From contig NZ_JTGN01000001.1 in the NCBI RefSeq assembly GCF_000797495.1, positions 696,072 to 760,071 on the forward strand: a stretch of 64,000 nucleotides of DNA, in the 5' to 3' direction. The DNA comes from Robinsoniella peoriensis (lineage in GTDB: Bacteria > Bacillota > Clostridia > Lachnospirales > Lachnospiraceae). This document shows positions 18,113 to 26,978 of the stretch, in pieces. The stretch's first letter is position 1; every line of letters begins with the position of its first letter. The notes beneath the pieces are model-generated. The model searched no databases. It saw only the letters and a program-made list of their open reading frames with translations, and was not told the DNA's origin. Made by a program: the position numbers and the translations under genes.

Positions 18113-18814
18113 ATGGTGACAAGACAGAAAATCATGATCGTAGATGATGATGCTAACATTGCAGAACTTATATCTCTGTATTTAACAAAAGAATGTTTTG
18201 ATACAAAAATGGTATATGACGGGGAAGAGGCTATTAAAGAATTTGACCAATTTCAACCAAACCTGATCCTGCTGGATCTGATGCTTCCGGGTATGGATGG
18301 CTATCAGGTCTGCCGTGAAATCAGGCAGAAATCTTCCGTTCCAATTATTATGCTTTCCGCAAAAGGAGAAATCTTTGATAAAGTTTTAGGTTTAGAATTA
18401 GGTGCAGATGATTATATGATTAAGCCCTTTGATTCCAAAGAACTGGTAGCCCGGGTAAAAGCGGTACTCCGCCGCTTCCAGCCGGAGAAACCTGCAGCTG
18501 CAAAGCCAGCCGGAAAATACGTGGAGTATCAGGATCTGGTGATCAATCAGACCAATTATTCCGTTGTCTATATGGGGGAAACCGTTGATATGCCGCCCAA
18601 AGAACTGGAATTATTATACTTCCTGGCTTCTTCCCCAAATCAGGTGTTTACCAGAGAACAGCTTCTGGATCATATCTGGGGCTATGAATATATCGGCGAT
18701 ACCCGAACCGTAGACGTACATATTAAGCGCCTTCGTGAAAAAATTAAGGACCATGCAAACTGGGCGATTTCCACCGTCTGGGGCATCGGTTACAAATTTG
18801 AGGTGAAATCTTAA
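18113..18814 (+). CDS. OmpR-family response regulator
   Basis: DNA-binding response regulator of 233 residues. The receiver domain (about 6-120) has the acidic pair in MIVDDDAN, the phospho-acceptor Asp in LLDLMLPG and the Lys in IKPFDSKEL. The C-terminal winged helix (about 140-230) has the Trans_Reg_C pattern FTREQLLDHIWGYEY and RTVDVHIKRLREKI. A strong AAGGAGG site precedes ATG 18113. It overlaps the kinase gene as TAATG, so the two are a cognate pair. The stimulus is unknown. Confidence 0.94.
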   Translation: MVTRQKIMIVDDDANIAELISLYLTKECFDTKMVYDGEEAIKEFDQFQPNLILLDLMLPGMDGYQVCREIRQKSSVPIIMLSAKGEIFDKVLGLELGADDYMIKPFDSKELVARVKAVLRRFQPEKPAAAKPAGKYVEYQDLVINQTNYSVVYMGETVDMPPKELELLYFLASSPNQVFTREQLLDHIWGYEYIGDTRTVDVHIKRLREKIKDHANWAISTVWGIGYKFEVKS

Positions 18815-20247
18815 TGAAAAAAGCTTTATACATTAAGTTCATTTCCGTATTTCTCGTATTCGGAATCCTGAGCTTTGTACTGATCTCCACCTTAAGTTCC
18901 TTCCTGACCCACAAATACCTGGTTAATTCAAAAGCGGAAGCCATGTATAAGGAACTGAATGTCCTTGCCTCCGGTCAGATCGCAGAATCCTATTCGGGTG
19001 GCGGACCTTCCATGCTGGAGATCTACACCAATATGCGGGCGCTGGCATCCTACCAGTCCGCCCAGATCTGGTTGATTAACACTAAGGGACAGATTTTATT
19101 GAATTCCGGAGAAATCTATGATCCGGAACATTTGAAAACCATTAACGGATTTGACCCTACGGCGCTGACTTCCAGTTATTATCAGGTAGGCAGCTTCTTC
19201 AACAGCTTTTCTACCGATGTTTTAAGTGTGGTAGTACCGGTCACATCCAACTATAAAGTAAAAGGCTATATCTCCATGCATTATAATATGTCCCAGCTGG
19301 AATCAGAGAAGAATTCAGTCCTGAATATCTCCTACATTACCTTTGGACTGATTTTCCTGTTATCCCTGATTATACTGGGTGCGTTTACTGCAATGGTGTA
19401 CATCCCCATCAAGAAGATTATCCAGGCGGTAAACGAATATGCCAGCGGCAATCTGAATTACACACTACCGGTGGAGACTGACGATGAGATCGGATATCTG
19501 GCGGCTTCCCTGAACTATATGGCAAGTGAACTGAATAAATCGGGTGAATATCAGAGAAAATTTATATCCAATATTTCACATGATTTCCGTTCTCCGCTGA
19601 CCTCAATCAAAGGCTATGTAGAAGCTATCCAGGATGGAACCATTCCACCGGAAATGCAGGACAAGTACCTGAAAATTGTACTTTCGGAAACGGAACGGCT
19701 GAACAAGCTCACCCGTGGACTTCTGACTTTGAACAACTTCGATGACAAAGGAACCTTACTGGAGCTTACCGACTTTGACATTAACGGTATCATAAAAGAT
19801 ACCGCTGCATCCTTTGAAGGAACCTGTACCAATAAGCGGATTACCATACAGCTTGTTTTTGAATCACAGAATCTGTTTGTAAATGCAGACATGGGTAAAA
19901 TCCAGCAGGTACTATACAACCTGATCGACAATGCCATCAAATTCAGTCACCAGGACTCTTCCATTTTTATTGAAACTACGGTGAGGCATGAAAAGGTATT
20001 CGTTTCGGTAAAAGACACCGGAGAAGGCATTCCCAAAGAAAGTATCAAGAAAATATGGGAAAGATTCTATAAGACGGACCCCTCCAGAGGAAAAGATAAA
20101 AAGGGCACCGGACTTGGGCTCGCCATTACAAAAGAGATCATTCAGGCGCATAATGAAAATATCAATGTTGTCAGCACCTTAGGCGTGGGCACTGAATTTA
20201 CCTTTACTTTGGCAAAAGCAAAAGAAACAGCCAATCAGGAAGCTTAA
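18814..20247 (+). CDS. sensor histidine kinase (HAMP-HisKA-HATPase)
   Basis: Membrane sensor kinase of 477 residues. A first helix at about 7-27 and a second at about 170-195 enclose an extracytoplasmic sensing region of about 140 residues. A HAMP linker follows, then the HisKA phospho-acceptor SNISHDFRSPLTSIKGY and the ATPase domain with LIDNAIKFS, DTGEGIP and GTGLGLAI. It is translationally coupled to the response regulator just upstream and ends before a strong terminator. The extracytoplasmic domain carries no recognised ligand motif. The general type resembles PhoR/WalK-like kinases, but the target cannot be assigned. Confidence 0.94.
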   Translation: MKKALYIKFISVFLVFGILSFVLISTLSSFLTHKYLVNSKAEAMYKELNVLASGQIAESYSGGGPSMLEIYTNMRALASYQSAQIWLINTKGQILLNSGEIYDPEHLKTINGFDPTALTSSYYQVGSFFNSFSTDVLSVVVPVTSNYKVKGYISMHYNMSQLESEKNSVLNISYITFGLIFLLSLIILGAFTAMVYIPIKKIIQAVNEYASGNLNYTLPVETDDEIGYLAASLNYMASELNKSGEYQRKFISNISHDFRSPLTSIKGYVEAIQDGTIPPEMQDKYLKIVLSETERLNKLTRGLLTLNNFDDKGTLLELTDFDINGIIKDTAASFEGTCTNKRITIQLVFESQNLFVNADMGKIQQVLYNLIDNAIKFSHQDSSIFIETTVRHEKVFVSVKDTGEGIPKESIKKIWERFYKTDPSRGKDKKGTGLGLAITKEIIQAHNENINVVSTLGVGTEFTFTLAKAKETANQEA

Positions 20248-20265
20248 TTATATCTCAAACAAAAA

Positions 20266-20318
20266 GAAGACAGCCGGATTTTGGGTTCTCCCTGAACTCA
20301 CAGCTGTCTTCCTTTTTT
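20266..20318 (+). terminator. rho-independent terminator after the two-component operon
   Basis: Nine-bp stem GAAGACAGC (20266-20274) and GCTGTCTTC (20303-20311), followed by CTTTTTT, 18 bp beyond the kinase stop. Confidence 0.85.
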
Positions 20319-20434
20319 AATCTTATTAAATTTTTTTTTGAATGCCAGACGTAACTTGCTATTAGAAACTTCGATTGCTTTAACATAAGCTGCCAGCTAT
20401 GTTATCTACTATAGGCTTTAACCCTCTAAATGTT

Positions 20435-20830
20435 TTATAATTGCTTACGATACACTAGAAATTCATACAATCCAAGCAGCATACATCCCACTGCATAACT
20501 CCAAATATCTTTCCAGTCAAATACAGACCCTAAAACCACCTTTGCAAAGGCATTATCCTGCAGTCCCAACAATTCCACAAGATGAAAATATTGCAAACCT
20601 TCCACAAAAACTGCAAATAAAAATACATACAGGGGCAGCATGTGGATACCTGCCGGGCAGAATATGCGCACAAAGCTGTAAACTACGATCACAACGAGTA
20701 CATCACCTATATAAGGGCGAATGAATTGATCATGCACAAATAGTGCAATCCACACTTCTGTTAAAAATAATACAGCAAACAGACCGGCAAATATCAGACG
20801 CTTTCGGTTTTTACTATTATTTCCAATCAT
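20435..20830 (-). CDS. DUF2809 family membrane protein
   Basis: Small integral membrane protein of 131 residues with four predicted helices. The pattern RPYIGDVLVVIVVYSFVR, then an extracellular loop, then a DWKDIWSYAVG block matches the DUF2809 family, whose function is unknown. ATG 20830 is chosen because it gives the usual family N-terminus. An upstream in-frame start would add 23 residues read out of frame through trmL. The start overlaps the last 14 bp of trmL and has only a weak ribosome site, so translation is probably coupled to trmL. Confidence 0.8.
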   Translation of the reverse strand: MIGNNSKNRKRLIFAGLFAVLFLTEVWIALFVHDQFIRPYIGDVLVVIVVYSFVRIFCPAGIHMLPLYVFLFAVFVEGLQYFHLVELLGLQDNAFAKVVLGSVFDWKDIWSYAVGCMLLGLYEFLVYRKQL

Positions 20831-21317
20831 ATTTTGTGAGATGGCCTTCCAGCTGCATATGGTCAAACTGATTCTGACGCAGTGCCTCATAAAGGACAAT
20901 GGATACGGAATTTGCCAGATTTAAGGAGCGGATATCACCGATCATAGGAATTCTGACTGTTGTTTCCTGGTTCTCCAGCAGAATTTCTTCCGGTATTCCG
21001 GCACTTTCTTTGCCAAACATAATATAGCAGTCCGGCTCATAGGAAGCTTCTGTGTATACCTGAGGCGCTTTGGTGCTTGCCATATAAATTTTAGCGCCCG
21101 GGTTTTTACTTAGGAAATCCTCATAATTAACGTAAGTGGTTACATCCAGATCCTTCCAATAATCCATTCCTGCCCTTTTAATTTCTTTTTCATTTAGACG
21201 AAATCCCAGTGGCTCAATAAGATGAAGCCTGGTTCCTGTTGCCACACAGGTTCTTCCGATATTGCCTGTATTTGCAGGGATTTCCGGTTCGTATAATACA
21301 ATATTTAATTTTGCCAT
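20817..21317 (-). CDS. trmL: tRNA (cytidine(34)-2'-O)-methyltransferase TrmL
   Basis: SPOUT-class SAM-dependent methyltransferase that 2'-O-methylates the wobble base of leucine tRNAs. The 166-residue length and the knot-fold motifs NIVLYEPEIPANTGNIGRTC, IMFGKESAGIPEE and IPMIGDIRSLNLANSVSIVLYE are characteristic. AGGAGG precedes ATG 21317. It overlaps the DUF2809 gene by 14 bp. Confidence 0.94.
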   Translation of the reverse strand: MAKLNIVLYEPEIPANTGNIGRTCVATGTRLHLIEPLGFRLNEKEIKRAGMDYWKDLDVTTYVNYEDFLSKNPGAKIYMASTKAPQVYTEASYEPDCYIMFGKESAGIPEEILLENQETTVRIPMIGDIRSLNLANSVSIVLYEALRQNQFDHMQLEGHLTKYDWK

Positions 21318-21388
21318 TTTAAGCTTATCCTCCTGATCAGTCTTATCTTCCGTATTTTATTCTGAATTCTGTCCTAATCGCGTGTTTA

Positions 21389-21409
21389 CAGATTCATTTC
21401 ATGAATCTG
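21389..21409. other. short perfect hairpin after the aminotransferase
   Basis: CAGATTCAT-TTC-ATGAATCTG, a 9-bp stem with a 3-nt loop, between the aminotransferase stop and trmL. It has no T-run on the minus strand, so it may be a processing or weak termination structure. Confidence 0.4.
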
Positions 21410-21437
21410 AATTCCCACTTTCTGACATGATTACACC

Positions 21438-22601
21438 TTATCCACGCAGCTTATTAATAAAGCGCTCCAGGTGCTTCAGTGCTACCTTCAGATTCTCAAG
21501 GGAATACGCATATGAGATACGAAGATACCCTTCGCCGCAGTCTCCAAATGCAGATCCCGGAACTACAGCTACTTTTTCCTCTTCTAACAGCCTTGTGGCA
21601 AAATCTTCTGAGGTCATTCCGAATTCTTTTATGCACGGGAATACATAAAAAGCCCCAAAGGGTTCAAAACAGGGCAGTCCCATTTCTTTAAAGGCATGCA
21701 TCAGATAGCGCCTTCTGCCATTATAAGCTTCCCGCATTACGGCAACATCACCATCGCCGTTTTTCATAGCCTCAATTGCAGCATATTGGCTGTTGGTTGG
21801 CGCACACATTATGGCATACTGATGAATTTTGGTCATCTGTGCCGTTATCACCTCCGGCGCACATACATAGCCTAAGCGCCATCCTGTCATGGCATATGAC
21901 TTGGAAAATCCATTAATCGTAATGGTCCTCTCACGCATTCCGGGAAGGCTTGCAATAGATACATGATCTCCGTTGTAGGTCAGTTCCGAATAAATTTCAT
22001 CTGATAGTACATATAAATCTTTTTCAATGATTACCTCTGCTATTTCTTCCAGGTCTTTCCGGCTCATGACTGCACCGGTTGGATTGTTTGGAAAAGGCAG
22101 AACCAGAATCTTGGTTTTCTCCGTAATTCCATCCAGAAGTTCCTGTTTCGTCAAACGAAACTCATTCTCTTCTTTCAGATTGATTACCTTTGGCACCCCG
22201 TCTGCCAGTACAACACAGGGCAGATATGACACAAAGCTTGGCTGAGGGATAAGAACTTCATCCCCCGGGTTCAGCATGGCACGCATTGCCAGGTCGATCG
22301 CCTCACTTCCACCAACGGTAACCAGAGTTTCCTTGTCCGGAGAATATTCTATATTACATCTGCGTTTCAAATATTTACATATCTCCACACGGAGTTCTTT
22401 TAGTCCTGCATTGGAAGTATAAAAAGTCCTTCCCTTTTCCAGGGCATAGATTCCCTCATCTCTCACATGCCAGGGAGTATCAAAATCCGGCTCCCCTACG
22501 CCAAGTGATATGACATCATCCATTTCACTTACAATATCAAAAAATTTACGTATACCGGATGGCTGGATTCCAACCACCTTATCTGCTATAGGATTTCTCA
22601 C
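21438..22601 (-). CDS. class I/II pyridoxal-phosphate aminotransferase
   Basis: PLP-dependent aminotransferase of 387 residues, fold type I. The Lys forming the Schiff base lies in INGFSKSYAMTGWRLGY. PFPNNPTGAV carries the Asn that contacts PLP, and LSDEIYSELTY carries the Asp and Tyr pair. It belongs with the AspB/PatA-like subgroup, so the amino acid donor is unclear. The start is GTG 22601, sharing a GTGA overlap with the stop of the Lrp regulator gene, so the two are translated together. The pairing suggests Lrp-type control of this enzyme by an amino acid ligand, which is inference. Confidence 0.92.
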   Translation of the reverse strand: MRNPIADKVVGIQPSGIRKFFDIVSEMDDVISLGVGEPDFDTPWHVRDEGIYALEKGRTFYTSNAGLKELRVEICKYLKRRCNIEYSPDKETLVTVGGSEAIDLAMRAMLNPGDEVLIPQPSFVSYLPCVVLADGVPKVINLKEENEFRLTKQELLDGITEKTKILVLPFPNNPTGAVMSRKDLEEIAEVIIEKDLYVLSDEIYSELTYNGDHVSIASLPGMRERTITINGFSKSYAMTGWRLGYVCAPEVITAQMTKIHQYAIMCAPTNSQYAAIEAMKNGDGDVAVMREAYNGRRRYLMHAFKEMGLPCFEPFGAFYVFPCIKEFGMTSEDFATRLLEEEKVAVVPGSAFGDCGEGYLRISYAYSLENLKVALKHLERFINKLRG

Positions 22602-23080
22602 GGGGTCACCAGCATCCTTTCATCTTTGACTTTTTTATCAAATATCGTTCCATGATCTTTATATTTCTTCAAAACAAAATGTGTCGCTGTACTTAATACC
22701 GTATCCAGCGTAGAAAGTTTATCCGAAACAAATCCGGATACCTCTTTTAACGTTTTCCCTTCCAGAATTACCATCAGGTCATAAGCACCGGAAATCAGAT
22801 ATACGGAACGTACTTCCGGATAATTATAAATTCGCTCAGCAATGGAATCGAATCCCTGTCCCCTTTGGGGCGTTACCCGAACTTCAATCAGTGCCGTAAT
22901 CTTTTCTGTAGATGTCTTGTCCCAGTCAATTAAGGTGTGATATCCACAGATTACCTTCTCATGTTCCATTTTTGCAATCTCATTTGCTATCGTTATCTCA
23001 TCCGAACCTAGTAATACCGCCAGTTCCTTCAGATCGATGCGGCTGTTTTTCTCTAAAAATGTTAATATCTGCTCTCTCAT
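22598..23080 (-). CDS. Lrp/AsnC family transcriptional regulator
   Basis: Amino-acid-responsive regulator of 160 residues. The N-terminal helix-turn-helix (about 10-55, IDLKELAVLLGSDEITIANEI) is followed by an AsnC/RAM ligand-binding domain (about 65-145, with VYLISGAYDLMVILEG). AGGAG precedes ATG 23080. It overlaps the aminotransferase start by 4 bp and follows the AIR-synthase-like gene by 30 bp, giving a likely three-gene operon. Confidence 0.93.
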   Translation of the reverse strand: MREQILTFLEKNSRIDLKELAVLLGSDEITIANEIAKMEHEKVICGYHTLIDWDKTSTEKITALIEVRVTPQRGQGFDSIAERIYNYPEVRSVYLISGAYDLMVILEGKTLKEVSGFVSDKLSTLDTVLSTATHFVLKKYKDHGTIFDKKVKDERMLVTP

Positions 23081-23110
23081 CTTAGCTCCTATCTGCCTGC
23101 TGCCAGGCTG

Positions 23111-24094
23111 CTACAACAATTTATATATTTCATCCGGCTGGGGACGTTCCAGAAATCTGCTGTCCTCTCCGTTAAACAATACCCGGTCATTGCCATCGGT
23201 TGTTCTTCCGATCAGTGATGCCGGTATCCTGCATTTTCCCAATTCGGCAATCAGTCCTAGTCCATCGTCTGCTGCAATCAGAAGGGCTCCGCTGGACATC
23301 AGAACATAAGGATTCAACCCAAAGTACTCACATATTTCTATACTTTCCTGCTTCACCGGTATTTTCTTTAGATCCGCTTCCAGTCCTACACCTGCACTTT
23401 CAGCCAGCTCCCAGAGTGCACCAAAGATTCCGCCCTCTGTCACATCATGCATGGCAGATACCCCGAAGCGGCTTGCGGCGGCTGCCTCCGGCACAACGGA
23501 AATATACCGGTCAAATTTCTTTGCGGTTTCAATCATAGCCATTGGGAATCTATTTTTCAGTTCCGCTTCTTTTTCTTTTGCAAGAATAGCGGTTCCCTCA
23601 AGGGCAATCCACTTGGTAAGTACCAGATCCTGCCCCGGTTTCACACCGCCTGTTGCCAGGACTTTACTTTCCAATGCTTTCCCGATACCCGACACTGTAA
23701 TGACCGGCTGATTAACCGCCGTGGTCGTTTCCGTATGCCCTCCTGCAATCTGTATATTCAGTGAGGCGCAGGTATCTTCCAGTTCCTGCATCATGGCACG
23801 CAGTTCGGGCTCTTCCATGGAAACAGGAAGCAGAATGCTGAGCAGCACTGCTACCGGCTGGGCTCCGGATGTTGCGATATCATTGGCAGTTACATGTATT
23901 GCCAGGGCTGCGGCATTCTTTGCCGCCGCTGTAACCGGATCAATCGAGCATACAAACACTTCCCCTTCGGCAAGCTTTAACACCGCACAGTCCTCTCCGA
24001 CCCCTGCCCCCTGAAGCACTTCACTTCGTTTTGTTTTTATCTGTCTGAACACAGACCTTTTTAGGGTCTGTTCTGAAATTTTACCAATTTTCAT
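23111..24094 (-). CDS. AIR synthase-related (HypE/PurM-like) protein
   Basis: A 327-residue protein of the PurM/HypE/SelD/ThiL ATP-binding superfamily. The N-terminal AIRS domain (about 35-145) has GAGVGEDCAVL, the Asp-containing SIDPVTAAAKNAA and IHVTANDIATSGAQPV, followed by GGHTET. The C-terminal AIRS_C domain (about 155-300) has SAMHDVTEGGIFGALWE. It resembles HypE most, but no hydrogenase maturation gene is nearby and the C-terminus ends DEIYKLL rather than in the HypE PRIC-type cysteine. Function is therefore unassigned. ATG 24094 was chosen because AGAAGGAG precedes it with good spacing; the upstream in-frame start has none. Confidence 0.82.
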   Translation of the reverse strand: MKIGKISEQTLKRSVFRQIKTKRSEVLQGAGVGEDCAVLKLAEGEVFVCSIDPVTAAAKNAAALAIHVTANDIATSGAQPVAVLLSILLPVSMEEPELRAMMQELEDTCASLNIQIAGGHTETTTAVNQPVITVSGIGKALESKVLATGGVKPGQDLVLTKWIALEGTAILAKEKEAELKNRFPMAMIETAKKFDRYISVVPEAAAASRFGVSAMHDVTEGGIFGALWELAESAGVGLEADLKKIPVKQESIEICEYFGLNPYVLMSSGALLIAADDGLGLIAELGKCRIPASLIGRTTDGNDRVLFNGEDSRFLERPQPDEIYKLL

Positions 24095-24116
24095 AAATTT
24101 CTCCTTCTGGTACACC

Positions 24117-24159
24117 AGAGCGTATTCAAAAAATCATTCCTGCCCTCTGCATAGAATGA
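24117..24159 (+). repeat. remnant of a dispersed palindromic repeat
   Basis: Begins AGAGCGT (24117) followed by an A-rich stretch, then the hairpin arms TCATTC (24134-24139) and GAATGA (24154-24159). It shares its AGAGCGT start with the element at 15613, which suggests a degraded small repeat. Confidence 0.4.
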
Positions 24160-24314
24160 CCACCTGAAAATATTTTTCGTTTACAAAAAGCCTGTTGGAT
24201 ACATTTTAATACAACTTAAGTGCAATTGCAACTGTTAGCCGCCATATAGTCCCACAGTCATCACCGGTATATCATTTCTGGTCATAGCGTAATCATTCCG
24301 GCATAAACCGGCAA

Positions 24315-24346
24315 AATCGGCAGCCACAAATATGTAGCTGCCGATT
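24315..24346 (-). terminator. terminator-like hairpin downstream of vanW-family gene
   Basis: Perfect 10-bp stem AATCGGCAGC/GCTGCCGATT with a 12-nt loop. Minus-strand readout ends GATTTTG, so a moderate terminator about 120 bp after the VanW stop. Confidence 0.55.
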
Positions 24347-24467
24347 ATTTCTTCATATGATTTCTTTTCTTCTGCTTTTATCTTATTACGCCTGCTGTCA
24401 AGCTGCTTTTATCTTCCCGTAATTGATCTTTCCATCATTGATCTTCTCGTCATTGATCTTCTCGTCA

Positions 24468-26135
24468 TTACTGTGCTGCTCCATTCGCGGTATTTGGATC
24501 TGTTGGTGCCTCAATCGGCGGCTGTCCATTTGCATCCGGCTGGGGCGCCTCCGTTACAGGCGGCTGATTCGGATCCGGAGGTGTCTGCGGGTCGGAAGGC
24601 GTCTGGTTTGGCTCTGTCTGAGGTGCATCCGTTGTAGGTGTCTGATTCGGATCCGTAGATGGTGTCTGGGGCTCACTGGCCGGCTGTGTCTGAGGCGTGG
24701 ACGCCGCGCCGCTGATCGCTGCCTGAACCGCATTTAAATCATTTGCGGCAATCGCATTGCTGATCGCTGCTGCCTGATTCGGGTCCGCCGTAGCTGTACC
24801 AACTTCATAACCTAACGGGGCTGCCTGATAGTAACTGGAGTTTACCTGTGTCTTGGTAGTTTCTCCGTTTTCCGTAACATACTTCCAAAGCTTTGCTTCC
24901 TTACCGGTAAGTGCACTCTGGGTCTGCTGCAGGTATCCGACATTCTGATTTGGATTGGCATACAGTGCAACTCCTTCTGCACTAAAAGTTTTCACTGTCT
25001 CACTTACATATTCCAGCACCCGGTCAGCAGGTCTTGTCTCATGACCGTAAATCGTAAAAGTAAGTTCGCCGCCATATGCCGATCCTGCCAGATAGATCGG
25101 TGCATCCGTATTGTTTACAAATACAAGATCCATCAATCCTTCTGCAATAGCTGCATCCATGGACGGTTCTACATAAGTAACAATCATTGTGTGATTCGAT
25201 CTTTCCGTTACATCCAACTCCGCCAGCAGCAATGCATTGTATAACGTAGTGGAAACCTGACAGATACCTCCGCCATAGCTGTCTACTACTCTGCCACTCT
25301 CATAAGAAGGTGCCATTTCATATCCATTTTCAGCATTAAAAGGTACCACTGCATCTGTAACAGAGAAGCTTTCTCCTGGATAAAGCAAATGTCCGTTCAG
25401 CAGTTCCGCTCCTCTTTCTACATTCTGGTTTCTTCCTGTGGTAGAACCATAGTATGTAGTATAAGTTCCCAGAACATCTTCTACCTTTGACAATTCTTCA
25501 TCTGAAAATTTAGGCTTATCCTGATTCACGGAAAGTGTAACCGTTCCCGATTCTCCCTTAAAATCACTGTTCATATAATTGGTAATCGCATATACCGAAT
25601 CTTCAACGTTGATTTTCTGTCCGATGACACCGGGTACAACCTCAAACTCGCCATTTTCTCTGGTAAGGCTGCCCTCCTGCGCTTCTTTTTCAAATACTTT
25701 GCATTTTGTCTCTACATAATTGCGGGCAGTAGAAGCATCCGCAGTATATTCCAGTTCAAATTTTGCAGGCTCATGCTGCAAATCTTTATTTTCTTTATAA
25801 CGCTTAATCAGATTACCGGCTTTTCCCAGTTCTAATGCCTGTTCCACCACATCTGTATTCGCCCATTTAGCTCCCAGCTCCCCTGCTGTTGCCGTTGCCG
25901 TATCTGTGCCTACCTGAAGCGTAATAGAAGCCGATTCCATTTTTGCAACTTCTCCTTTTACTGCTTCTTCTGCCTGATCCTTTGTCATTCCGGATACGTC
26001 AACATCACCAATATACACGCCTTTGTTAATCGTTCCGTCGGACTGTTCCGCATTGGCGGACAGGATACTTCCCCCGGCTGCCAATACCGCTGTCAGAACT
26101 ACAGCAGGCAAAACCACCTTATTCCACTTATTCAT
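24468..26135 (-). CDS. VanW family cell-wall-associated protein with Pro/Thr-rich tail
   Basis: Secreted or membrane-anchored 555-residue protein. An N-terminal hydrophobic segment ends in an SANAEQ-like cleavage site. Two putative peptidoglycan-binding (PG_binding_4-type) segments follow (about 35-230). Then comes the VanW domain (about 240-370), with LYPGESFSVTDAV, GGGICQVSTTLYNA and the conserved RSNHTMIV. The last 80 residues are a disordered TDPNQTP/PQTP repeat tail. VanW proteins occur with vancomycin clusters but are common in clostridia without them, and their activity is unknown. ATG 26135 is preferred to 26141 because the AGAAGGGG site is then 8 nt away instead of 2. The upstream small gene ends only a few bases before. 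Confidence 0.9.
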   Translation of the reverse strand: MNKWNKVVLPAVVLTAVLAAGGSILSANAEQSDGTINKGVYIGDVDVSGMTKDQAEEAVKGEVAKMESASITLQVGTDTATATAGELGAKWANTDVVEQALELGKAGNLIKRYKENKDLQHEPAKFELEYTADASTARNYVETKCKVFEKEAQEGSLTRENGEFEVVPGVIGQKINVEDSVYAITNYMNSDFKGESGTVTLSVNQDKPKFSDEELSKVEDVLGTYTTYYGSTTGRNQNVERGAELLNGHLLYPGESFSVTDAVVPFNAENGYEMAPSYESGRVVDSYGGGICQVSTTLYNALLLAELDVTERSNHTMIVTYVEPSMDAAIAEGLMDLVFVNNTDAPIYLAGSAYGGELTFTIYGHETRPADRVLEYVSETVKTFSAEGVALYANPNQNVGYLQQTQSALTGKEAKLWKYVTENGETTKTQVNSSYYQAAPLGYEVGTATADPNQAAAISNAIAANDLNAVQAAISGAASTPQTQPASEPQTPSTDPNQTPTTDAPQTEPNQTPSDPQTPPDPNQPPVTEAPQPDANGQPPIEAPTDPNTANGAAQ

Positions 26136-26150
26136 CTTCATTTCCCCTTC

Positions 26151-26258
26151 TTAAATAAATAATTCCAAAACCATAGGTACCACCATAGCCAACACAATGA
26201 CTACAATAATAGCTGCTGCAATAATACGCTTTGTCTTATTATTGTGAAAATTCATCAT
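26151..26258 (-). CDS. 35-residue single-pass membrane peptide
   Basis: Small ORF starting MMNFHNNKTKR, followed by a 20-residue hydrophobic helix (IIAAAIIVVIVLAMVVPMVL) and ending ELFI. An AAGAGGTGA ribosome site lies 7 nt before ATG 26258 (a second ATG follows immediately). It begins 6 bp after the exonuclease stop and ends just before the VanW ribosome site, so it is packed into the operon like a real gene. Basic head plus one helix resembles Prli42-type or other small membrane proteins of Firmicutes, but no homology is claimed. Confidence 0.65.
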   Translation of the reverse strand: MMNFHNNKTKRIIAAAIIVVIVLAMVVPMVLELFI

Positions 26259-26264
26259 AGGAAA

Positions 26265-26978
26265 TCACCTCTTAATCCTTCCATATTCTAGTATTATTTT
26301 ATCTATCAATCTAGAGGCGTCATTTCTGGTCATGCTCTCGATTGTGACGTCCAGTTCTATTTTATGATATTTTACCAAATCTATCAAGTAAACTTTTTGA
26401 GAATTTGTAATCGGATTCTGTTTTTTTACCTGAAATATCAGTTCCTGAGGCACAAATGCCCTGGGAATCGCCCTGGCATACTCACCTGCCAGCAGCTTAT
26501 ACAGCTCACTTGATGAAATCGCATCATCCAAAGCACGGTGATGCCGCTCCTGCCCAATCCCAAAGTGGCAGCACAGAGAAGTGAGGCTTTTGCTCGGTAC
26601 ATCGTCCAGACACTGCCTTGCAATCTTCAGGGTATCAATTCCTTTTTTCTCAAATGACAATTTATAATTAACCGCCTGACGTTTGATGAAACTGTAATCA
26701 AATATTACATTGTGCCCCAGCAGCGGCAATCCCTCACAAAAGTCCACCAGGGTCCTTACTGCTGTCTCCGTACACTCGGCGCCTTTCATCATAGAATCAT
26801 CAATTCCCGTTAATGCTGTTATTTTCTCCGGAATACGCATCTGACAATCCACAAACGTTTCATATGTATCCGTAACTTCCCCACCTATTACCTTCACAGC
26901 GCCGATTTCCAATATTCTGTCCCGGTTAGGATTTAATCCGGTAGTTTCCAGATCCAGCGCAACATAATTTTCACTCAT
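26265..26978 (-). CDS. DnaQ-like 3'-5' exonuclease (DEDDh)
   Basis: Predicted DNA 3'-5' exonuclease of 237 residues, related to the proofreading domain of PolC/DnaQ. Exo I is ALDLETTGLNP (Asp and Glu), Exo II is GHNVIFDYSFI and Exo III is HHRALDDA, so all DEDDh acidic residues and the His are present. The C-terminal 70 residues are not a recognised domain. The frame is open up to GTG 27023, but that codon lies inside a hairpin leader shared with two other genes. In those genes the ATG falls exactly where ATG 26978 does, so 26978 is the preferred start. The downstream small membrane peptide gene follows after 6 bp. Confidence 0.87.
   Translation of the reverse strand: MSENYVALDLETTGLNPNRDRILEIGAVKVIGGEVTDTYETFVDCQMRIPEKITALTGIDDSMMKGAECTETAVRTLVDFCEGLPLLGHNVIFDYSFIKRQAVNYKLSFEKKGIDTLKIARQCLDDVPSKSLTSLCCHFGIGQERHHRALDDAISSSELYKLLAGEYARAIPRAFVPQELIFQVKKQNPITNSQKVYLIDLVKYHKIELDVTIESMTRNDASRLIDKIILEYGRIKR

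Larger units (their letters stand above)
24095..24467. other. 373-bp intergenic region
   Basis: No credible gene. It holds the ribosome site of the AIR-synthase-like gene, a repeat-like segment at 24117-24159 and the hairpin at 24315-24346. A short tandem repeat of a TGATCTTCTCGTCAT-like unit (about 24430-24470) runs into the 3' end of the VanW gene. Confidence 0.6.

Noticed and set aside
24423-24470. Short tandem TGATCTTCTCGTCAT repeat as a functional element
   Set aside because: Only about two full units, at the degenerate edge of a low-complexity gene tail, so slippage is sufficient explanation.
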